This document shows positions 5,865 through 13,000 of a stretch of 15,496 nucleotides of DNA, piece by piece. Numbering within the stretch: the stretch's first letter is position 1; every line of letters begins with the position of its first letter. The DNA is from Candidatus Ruminimicrobiellum caprinum (GTDB lineage Bacteria > Elusimicrobiota > Endomicrobiia > Endomicrobiales > Endomicrobiaceae). The notes under the pieces were generated by a model, which saw only the letters and a list, made by a program, of their open reading frames with translations, searched no databases and had not been told where the DNA came from. The stretch covers positions 1-15,496 of the forward strand of contig JAFPUA010000084.1 in assembly GCA_017413305.1 (NCBI GenBank), in the 5' to 3' direction. Made by a program: the position numbers and the translations under genes.

Positions 5865-6494
5865 TTATCCTTTAATATTTTTTATTATTTCTTTTATAGT
5901 TTGAGCTTCTTTTTTAATATCTTTAGCTCCGCATACGGCAGACACTACCGCTACTCCGTCGGCACCTGCTTTTATAACGTCTGCAATATTATATTTATTT
6001 ATTCCGCCTATTGCAATAATAGGTTTACAAATATTTCTCTTTTTTATTTCTTTAAGAACTTCTAAACCTCTTACGGTAACATCTGTTTTTGTTTCTGTAG
6101 GAAAAATTGCTCCACACCCTATATAATCAACAGGTAATTTTTCTGCGGAAAGCACTTTTTCCACACCTGATGCCGATATACCGACAATTTTATTTTGTCC
6201 TAAAATTTCTCTTGCGTACCAAACAGGCAAATCGTTCTGCCCTAAATGTACACCGTCGGCTTCTGAAAGATCAGCAACATCTATTCTGTTATTCACTGTA
6301 AAATAAACGTTATATTTTTTACAAATTTCACTAAGTTTTTCTGCAGTTTCAAACAACTCTTTATCGCACATTACTTTGTCACGAAACTGTATCATATCTG
6401 CGCCGCCCTCACATGCCAGCTTAACCTGCTCGTCGTAAGAAATGTCCGTTCTCGGACACGTTATACATAATAATTCAATCTTTCGGTGTAACAT
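5865..6494 (-). CDS. thiE: Thiamine-phosphate synthase
   Basis: It couples HMP pyrophosphate to thiazole phosphate, giving thiamine monophosphate. The 209-residue TIM-barrel protein shows MIQFRDK (34-40), the diphosphate/metal segment FTVNNRIDVADL (65-76), ADGVHLGQND (79-88), DYIGCGAIFPTETK, AIGGINKYN and GADGVAVVSAV. Two details differ from most ThiE: QFR in place of QLR, and Asn69 where the usual NDR motif has the Mg-binding Asp. Asp80 is kept. The ATG at 6494 is the only plausible start (the next Met is residue 34), yet it has no clear ribosome-binding site and abuts a heptamer repeat. thiC follows after 4 bases. I found no TPP riboswitch upstream, and no thiD, thiG or thiM is in the window. 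Confidence 0.93.
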   Translation of the reverse strand: MLHRKIELLCITCPRTDISYDEQVKLACEGGADMIQFRDKVMCDKELFETAEKLSEICKKYNVYFTVNNRIDVADLSEADGVHLGQNDLPVWYAREILGQNKIVGISASGVEKVLSAEKLPVDYIGCGAIFPTETKTDVTVRGLEVLKEIKKRNICKPIIAIGGINKYNIADVIKAGADGVAVVSAVCGAKDIKKEAQTIKEIIKNIKG

Positions 6495-6535
6495 TTTTAG
6501 TTTATAGTTTATAGCTTAAAGCTTATAGTTTAAGG
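6495..6535. repeat. Tandem heptamer repeat before thiE
   Basis: Read on the plus strand, units of about 7 bases follow one another: TTTTAG, TTTATAG, TTTATAG, CTTAAAG, CTTATAG, TTTAAGG. They fill the whole translation-initiation region of thiE on the minus strand. Directly after them, GGTAT/ATACC (6534-6546) forms a short palindrome. A possible minus-strand promoter with TTGAAA and TAAAAT 16 bases apart overlaps this area at about 6540-6567, but it is weak. Confidence 0.6.
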
Positions 6536-6550
6536 TATTTTATACCATAG

Positions 6551-6575
6551 ATTCCCGATTTCAACTTTCGGGAAT
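6551..6575. repeat. Small palindrome ATTCCCGA...TCGGGAAT in the aroQ-thiE gap
   Basis: An 8-bp perfect stem (6551-6558 with 6568-6575) has a 9-base loop and is followed by ATGACAGA. The sequence type (TTCCCG...CGGGAATGACA) resembles small dispersed palindromes seen in many bacterial intergenic regions. There is no T run after it on the minus strand, so it is not a standard terminator. The rest of 6576-6624 has no feature I can name. Confidence 0.5.
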
Positions 6576-6624
6576 GACAGACAAAATACGACGGACCAAT
6601 ACGCTTCGCTCATAATGACAAAAG

Positions 6625-7047
6625 TTAAATAAAATATTCTAAAGCTAAAATATAACCTTTTGTACCAAGCCCTGCAATCTGCCCTAAACATACGGGAGCA
6701 ATTAACGAAGTATGACGAAAATCTTCTCTGGAATAAACGTTTGAAATATGTACTTCTATTGCAGGAATATCAACTGCAGCAATTGCATCCCTTATAGCTA
6801 CCGATGTGTGCGTATATGCTGCTGGATTAATAATTATTCCGTTAAAAGTTCCTTTTGCAGAACAAATTTTATCAACAATATCACCCTCATGGTTAGATTG
6901 AAAGAATTCTATATCAATTTTGTTTTTTTCAGCAACGGCTTTCATTTCGCTTTCAATATCTTTAAGCGTAGTTTTACCGTATACTTCAGGTTCTCTGGTA
7001 CCAAGCATATTCAAGTTTGGTCCGTTTACGACGAGAATATTTGTCAT
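6625..7047 (-). CDS. aroQ: 3-dehydroquinate dehydratase, type II
   Basis: It dehydrates 3-dehydroquinate to 3-dehydroshikimate, step 3 of the shikimate pathway; type II enzymes are small dodecameric flavodoxin-like proteins. The 140 residues are the normal length. Active-site features are complete: NGPNLNMLGTREPEVYG (8-24) with Arg18 and the catalytic Tyr23, NPAAYTHTSVAIRDA (74-88) with Asn74 and His80, and EVHISNVYSREDFR (98-111) with His100. The ATG at 7047 overlaps the aroB stop by 4 bases (ATGA), and AGAGGA lies inside the aroB end, so the two are translated as a pair. AroQ uses the product of AroB. Confidence 0.97.
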   Translation of the reverse strand: MTNILVVNGPNLNMLGTREPEVYGKTTLKDIESEMKAVAEKNKIDIEFFQSNHEGDIVDKICSAKGTFNGIIINPAAYTHTSVAIRDAIAAVDIPAIEVHISNVYSREDFRHTSLIAPVCLGQIAGLGTKGYILALEYFI

Positions 7048-8132
7048 TTTAAAAAGTCCTCTATTGTTTTTAATATTATATTATCTTTTATTTCTACACC
7101 GAAAACAGCCTTTCCTGTCTGTTTCGGCAAAACAAACCTTACCGTTTTAGATATAGATTTTTTATCTTTTTTCATTAACTCTAACAGCTTTTTTGTATCA
7201 GTTTTTTTTAAGCCAAGCTTAGCACAAAAACCTGCATTTTCAACTATTTTATATATTTCGTTTTTTGTTTTTTCTGTACAGAACTTTATTTTTTCTGCCA
7301 AGTTTGCCACAAACAGCATACCTATTGCAACAGCTTCGCCATGAAAAAATTTCTTATATTCAGTTATTGTTTCAAGCGCATGTGCAAAAGTGTGCCCAAA
7401 ATTCAAGAGTTCTCTAACACCTGAAACTTCTTTTTCATCTCTTTTAACGATATCTGCCTTAAACTTGCAGCACTGATAAACTATCTCGTCAAAATCTTTC
7501 TGTGTAACAACAGCTTTATCGAATATCTTATTTAACTTGTTATAAAAATCTTTACTGAAAGTAACGGCATATTTTACTATTTCGCCCATACCGTTTTTAA
7601 TATTCTGACAGTCGAGCGTCTTTAAAAAGTCCGTATTAATATACACAAATTTCGGCTGATAGAAAGCGCCTGCAATATTTTTGCCGCCTTCAACATTTAC
7701 GCCTGTTTTACCGCCGACAGACGAGTCCACCATTGCAAGAAGTGATGTCGGCACCTGCACAAGCTTTATGCCTCTCATATATGTAGCCGCAAAAAAACCT
7801 GCCGTATCACCTACTACGCCTCCGCCGAGAGCAACAACGGTAAATTTTCTATCTACACCGACCTTAAGCGCGTAGTTATAAATATCTGACAATGTCTTTA
7901 AATTTTTAGATTGTTCCCCAGCCTTAAAAACGTAAGCCTGAACAATAAACTTTTCTTTCTTTAAAAAGCCTTCTATTTTCTTTAAATACAGCGGAGCGAC
8001 ATTGCTGTCGGAAATAACAAAAACTTTCTTTTCCGGCACAAAAGATTTAAAAGATTTTATTAAATCTTTGTCATTGTTAGAAAATATTATCGGATAAGGA
8101 TTGTTTTTTAATTTTAAATTTATCGACTTCAT
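7044..8132 (-). CDS. aroB: 3-dehydroquinate synthase
   Basis: It cyclises DAHP to 3-dehydroquinate using NAD and a divalent metal, step 2 of the shikimate pathway. The 362 residues are standard. The NAD-binding part has ALGGGVVGDTAGFFAATYMRG (101-121) and PTSLLAMVDSSVGGKTGVN (128-146). The metal ligands of the family are present: Glu184 in GMGEIVKYAV, His247 in NFGHTFAHALE and His264 in HGEAVAIGM. The start is 3 bases after the stop of the upstream surface-protein gene and has no evident ribosome-binding site, so expression probably depends on ribosomes arriving from upstream. The downstream aroQ overlaps by 4 bases. Confidence 0.97.
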   Translation of the reverse strand: MKSINLKLKNNPYPIIFSNNDKDLIKSFKSFVPEKKVFVISDSNVAPLYLKKIEGFLKKEKFIVQAYVFKAGEQSKNLKTLSDIYNYALKVGVDRKFTVVALGGGVVGDTAGFFAATYMRGIKLVQVPTSLLAMVDSSVGGKTGVNVEGGKNIAGAFYQPKFVYINTDFLKTLDCQNIKNGMGEIVKYAVTFSKDFYNKLNKIFDKAVVTQKDFDEIVYQCCKFKADIVKRDEKEVSGVRELLNFGHTFAHALETITEYKKFFHGEAVAIGMLFVANLAEKIKFCTEKTKNEIYKIVENAGFCAKLGLKKTDTKKLLELMKKDKKSISKTVRFVLPKQTGKAVFGVEIKDNIILKTIEDFLK

Positions 8133-8135
8133 TTT

Positions 8136-9923
8136 CTATTTTTTCTGTTCTGCAGCGTCTTTATTTTCAGTATCTCTGTCAACTATATAATAAAAATTTT
8201 GGTTTTTCATATCCGTATTTAACTCTTTATACATTCTTGACTTCGGCGACAGCTTCGCTGTTTTTATATCCGTTAAAACCGTTACCACATAATTCTTGTT
8301 CTTTTCCAAATCTGATATTTTATAGAACCCGTTCCTATCCGTACGGAACTTTTTTGTTGCAGGCGGACAGATAAGCATTATCTGTACATCGCTTACACCC
8401 TCTTTATTTTTCATTACTCTACCTTGTATGGATATGGTAGCCTGCTCTTCTTTTTCTTCCGCAACAACTTCTTCTTTATCTTTTGTTACGGACTGTTTCT
8501 GCTCTTTTACAGGTGCTAACTTAGCTTCCGTTTCCTTAATTGTTTCTTTAACAGACTCTTCTTCAAGAGCAGCTTTATATGCGGCAAGCTCTTGTTCTTC
8601 CTGCAACTGTTTTTCTTTTATTCTTTCCTGTTCAGCCAAAACTTCTTCTTTAACTTTTAAATCTTCTTCGGCACAAACCTTTTTCTTTTCCGAAGATTTT
8701 GTTTTTTGCAATTTAGAATATTCTTTCATTATTTTAGCGGACTCTTTCTTTTGTGCAGAAATTTTAGCCGGCAAATCCTGTCTGTCTTCTTCTTTAAGCG
8801 TTACGGCAAAATTATTTTCTGCAAGAGAATTTCTTAAACTCTTTACGGGTATCTCTGCAGGATCAAAAGTAAATATACTGCTTACAGCTTTTATTTTGTA
8901 AGGTTTGTTAGGTTCTACATTTTTAAATATATAGTTCCCATTTTTGTCTGTTTGTGCTTTCCTGTCGCCACATTCAACAACTACATTAGCGAATGGTCCG
9001 TTATCGATACTTACTTTACCGGAAACATCAACATAAGCCTCAAGATCTATTTTTGTATCTTCGGTAATATTGTCTATCGTATATATTCTCTTAACAAACT
9101 GTATATCTTTCTTTTTTGCTTTAATAATATATTTTCTGTTGCACAGCAAACCTTTTATTTCACATACACCGTCTTTATTTGTTTTATATTTATTTTTGGT
9201 ATCGTTATTAACCGTAATTTCTACATTTTCCAACGGCATTATTCCCTGTACAGCGTTAATCGTTATGTTATATTTTGAAATTTCAGCTTTAAAGTTTAAA
9301 ATGTTTGTACTTTCTTCTGTTTCCGATGACGCTTCCACAACAGGCTGTTTATCCATTTTTTTTGCGCTATCAGAAACGGCTGTTTCAAGTTCGGTATCGA
9401 CAACGGGCTCAACGGAACGCAAAACTATTTTTTTTGACGGTATCGTAAAACATTTGCTTGATACAGAAACAACATACTCTTTATTTAAGCCCACATTTAA
9501 AATTCTGTAGTTACCTTTAGCGTCGGTAAAATATTTTTGTTCTCTGTCATTTATTTTTACTATGGCATTTTTTAAAGGCATTTCGTTATATGTTACCTGC
9601 CCGACAATTTCTCCGTAGACAACGAAATCTGCATCTTTTATATTTTTGTCGAGAGAATCTATTTTTATAAATTCAGGAGAAGAACAAAAATCTAATCTTT
9701 CAATTTTTATTGTATGTTTCTCACCAGCAGACATATGTTCTGCTCTATAGTATCCGTTCTCGTCGGTTTCATAAAGCTGATCGTCGATATTTACTTCTAT
9801 ACCTTTAACACCTTCATTTAAAGATGTTATTTTACCGACGATAGAAAACTCTTCGGCATAAACATTTATCCCAAAAATAAAACCAACAGAAACAAAAAAA
9901 ACAGCAATGAAAAATTTTTTCAT
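8136..9923 (-). CDS. Secreted protein with five carboxypeptidase-regulatory-like beta-sandwich domains
   Basis: I do not recognise a named function. The 595-residue protein starts with a signal peptide (MKKFFIAVFFVSVGFIFGINVYA, cut before EE at 23/24), so it is exported to the periplasm or cell surface. Five repeats follow, each of the pattern G-x-V, then V-x-I/V, then T-D-x-x-G-x-Y-x-I, then Y-x-I/V-x-V. They lie at about 25-88, 105-171, 214-287, 296-375 and 495-580, as in CarboxypepD_reg/prealbumin-like folds. Between the fourth and fifth lies a charged Glu/Lys-rich stretch (about 378-494), likely a long helix or coiled coil. No peptidase domain is visible. The ATG at 9923 has AAGGAAGG just upstream; a TTG 18 bases earlier is less likely. 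aroB follows after 3 bases. A role as an envelope scaffold or adhesin is possible but unproven. Confidence 0.8.
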   Translation of the reverse strand: MKKFFIAVFFVSVGFIFGINVYAEEFSIVGKITSLNEGVKGIEVNIDDQLYETDENGYYRAEHMSAGEKHTIKIERLDFCSSPEFIKIDSLDKNIKDADFVVYGEIVGQVTYNEMPLKNAIVKINDREQKYFTDAKGNYRILNVGLNKEYVVSVSSKCFTIPSKKIVLRSVEPVVDTELETAVSDSAKKMDKQPVVEASSETEESTNILNFKAEISKYNITINAVQGIMPLENVEITVNNDTKNKYKTNKDGVCEIKGLLCNRKYIIKAKKKDIQFVKRIYTIDNITEDTKIDLEAYVDVSGKVSIDNGPFANVVVECGDRKAQTDKNGNYIFKNVEPNKPYKIKAVSSIFTFDPAEIPVKSLRNSLAENNFAVTLKEEDRQDLPAKISAQKKESAKIMKEYSKLQKTKSSEKKKVCAEEDLKVKEEVLAEQERIKEKQLQEEQELAAYKAALEEESVKETIKETEAKLAPVKEQKQSVTKDKEEVVAEEKEEQATISIQGRVMKNKEGVSDVQIMLICPPATKKFRTDRNGFYKISDLEKNKNYVVTVLTDIKTAKLSPKSRMYKELNTDMKNQNFYYIVDRDTENKDAAEQKK

Positions 9924-9968
9924 GATCCTTCCTTTTTTCAAGAAAAGTTTTTTATTTTATATCCTCTT

Positions 9969-9997
9969 ATTTTATCTTTTTTTACACTATTTTTCAA
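9969..9997 (-). promoter_or_regulatory. Promoter of the surface protein-aroB-aroQ operon
   Basis: On the minus strand, TTGAAA (9992-9997) and TAAAAT (9969-9974) are 17 bases apart, placing the transcript start about 40 bases before the ATG at 9923. A second AT-rich box (TATAAAAT, about 9954-9961) lies downstream, without a matching -35 element. Confidence 0.6.
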
Positions 9998-10024
9998 CAA
10001 AAATTAATCCTGTTTTTACCAATT

Positions 10025-10057
10025 GAAAAAGCAGGTGAAACATTCACCTGCTTTTTC
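10025..10057 (-). terminator. Terminator of the autotransporter gene
   Basis: A 15-bp perfect stem (10025-10039 with 10043-10057) has a 3-base loop, lies 33 bases after the autotransporter stop and ends in TTTTTC. It separates the autotransporter transcript from the next promoter. Confidence 0.9.
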
Positions 10058-10089
10058 GTATATTTATCTGTCTGTTTTACTTAATAAAC

Positions 10090-13000
10090 TTATTCAGCAT
10101 CCTGTGATTCGTTTATTATAACTTCTATTCTTCTGTTCTGTGCTCTGCCTTCTTCAGTATCGTTTGAAGCGATAGGTTCTCTTTTACCTTTACCAACTAC
10201 TGCAATTTCGTTTTTAACATTATAATCGTTTCTCAATATTCCTGCTGCAGCTGTTGCTCTTTCTTCGGATATTCTCTGGTTTACTTCGTCAGAACCGATA
10301 TTATCTGTATGACCTTCTATTATAACTTCTGCTTCAGGTTTATCTTCCAATTCTCTTGCTACAAGTTTTAATTTTTGTGCGCCTGATTCATTCAACTTGT
10401 CAGTTCCAAAAACGAATGTAGGTTTGTTTCCAAGTCTTGTGCTTCTCATAACTCTTGTTTTCATTCTTTCTTCGTTTATTCTTTTGTTTCCTTCTTTGCA
10501 ACCGAATTTATAAGATAAACCAACATTTGCGTAGTAGTTGTCAGATGCACCTGAAAGGTTGCTCAAAGCGTTTGCAAATAATGTCCAATCTTCGTTCAAC
10601 TGATAATCTGCACCAAGTCCGCCGGTGAATGCTACGCCTGCAACTTCTGCGCTCTTTATATTCATCTTTGTTGTTTCGCTGTAGTTCAACAAAGATGTTT
10701 CAATTTCGTTAGATTCATCAGTCAACAAGCGTCTTACACCTGCTTTTGCATACCAGTTGAATTTCTTTGCTTTTCCGCTGATTCCAACACCTGCTCTTGC
10801 TTCTGCTGCAAAATTATCATAACTTTCAACTTTCAAGTCAAGAGACTGTGCACCTTTTTCTTTATATCCGCTGTTGGTCATGTAGCTACCGATTGCACCG
10901 ATGAATGGTTTCAAGAACAATTTGTGGTTTGTCTTAGCCTGTCCGTTCAATGCTATCTTGTATGCAGCTTCCAAGTCCAAAGCTCCGCTGTATCCTGTAT
11001 GTTCGCTGTTTGCAACTCTTCTTTCATCTAAGAAATGTATTGTTCTGTCAGTCTTATACTGTTCGTATCCACCTAACAACATACCTTTGAAGTCCCAATT
11101 TTCACCAACGTATCCACCGTAGAAACCTAAGTTGATATCGTCCATTGTAGTCTTATCATCTCTCTGTTTCAATTCGCTTGATCCGTATCCTGCCATTGCT
11201 CCGATTGTCCAGTTCTTAGCAGATGCCATATCGAAACCTACCAAGAAACCGTTTACTGAAGATGTATATTTAGGTGAATTGCTGTTTTCGTTTATACTAT
11301 TATAGTTGTAATAATACTGACCCCAAATCTTGTCGTGGAACTTGTTGCAAGGATATGCGTCTGTTGTTCTTTCTTTTATCTTGTCATATACATGTTCTGC
11401 TTTTGCATTAAAGAATGACAAGTTGGTAGAATTTGCATGTATTACACCTGCTATATCGTTCAATGCTACTTTCAATGAATCCAAATTATATGTGCTGTTG
11501 TAGTAGTAATAATCTTCCATCTTATCAAGCACTGTTGTTATATCACCTTCGTTGCTAAGCGCTGACAATCTGTCGATTGCTTCAGCAGCCTGCTGTTCGT
11601 TGTGGCTTCTTGAGAACTCTGTTGCTGATTCATATTCGCTTGCTTTTCTTTCTAAATCTACTTTTAATGTGCTGCCGTCAACATATACTCTGGTAGAAAT
11701 TCTTGTATCGTAACCATCTCTTAAATCTGAAGCATCAAAATCTTTAAACGTTATTGTTCCATCAACAACTTTGTGATGATCGCCTTCATCTGTGTAGGTG
11801 TCTGAACCTGTAGATACATAACCGTTATTTGTTAATGTACCACCGGCTTCAATCAAGTTGATTGTTTCGTGCTGATAATATTTACCTTCAAGATTATTAA
11901 TAACAAGTTTGCCACCAGCATCAATTGTTGTATCGCCTGTAACTGTTGTCTTATCGTTGTATGTTCCTGCTGCATCAGGTGAGAACTGACCAATTTCTAC
12001 ATCGTATGTACTGTTATTTTCATAATGTAAATTACCTGTTACTTTAAATGTTGTAGTAGAGTTACCTGGAGCATAAGTTGCACCGTCTCCGATTGTTAAC
12101 GTTCCTACTGTTATATCTCCGTAACCTTTCAATAATGCGTTTGTAACTGTCATATCGTTTATAACTTCAAATGTTGATCCGCTACCACCCATTGTTGCAT
12201 CGTTGTTAATTATAAATGTACCCGCTGTAATATCTGCATCGATAGCTTTGAAATTCTTTTCTACTGTCATTGATGCATTACCGGTTTTTTCGAATGTACC
12301 GATATAGTTTGTCGTATCAATTTCGTTAAGTTCAACATCACCTGTTGCATCATAGAATTCAACTGCTGATGTTGCATCACCTGTACCGATAACTTTACCA
12401 AGGATATTTGCTGTAGTACCTCTTACTTTACCTTCTTGGATTTCAGTGTCGCCTGCATAATAGTTTTCGTCCATCTGCAAGTCTAACATACCTGAACCTT
12501 GTTTTACTAAGTTTGCACTACCGTAAATGTTGCTGTTTGCAGTCATTGTTGTTATACCGACATTTACATCTACAACAACATCATTTATTGTACCGTTCTG
12601 GCTGGTGGTACCTATCAAATCACTGTCAAGTTCCATATCTGCAGTAGTGATAAGTTTACCGCCGTCAAAGTATATCAATTTTCCGTCATTGTCGCTGATA
12701 TTTGTTTTTGCAGATATCTGCAATGCACCGCCACTGATTATTGTAGGATCGGAATATGTGTTGGTACCGCTTAATGTTACGGTTCCTGCACCTTGTTTTA
12801 CAAGAGCACCGCTGCCTGTTATATTAGAAGCTAATGTTGCTGCAGCCGTATCCTGTAATGTTAATATTGCATTGTTGCTCATTGCTATCGTACCGACACT
12901 TAAGTCTTTTGCATATCCGTACAATACTGTATCTGCATTCAATGTAGTCGCTGTTATTAAGCTGTTTTCCGCATTGTTGAAGTATTCGCTTGTAACATTT

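Noticed and set aside
6495..6624. TPP riboswitch upstream of thiE-thiC
   Set aside because: The 130 bases contain none of the conserved TPP-box segments (CTGAGA, ACCTGATCTGG-like).
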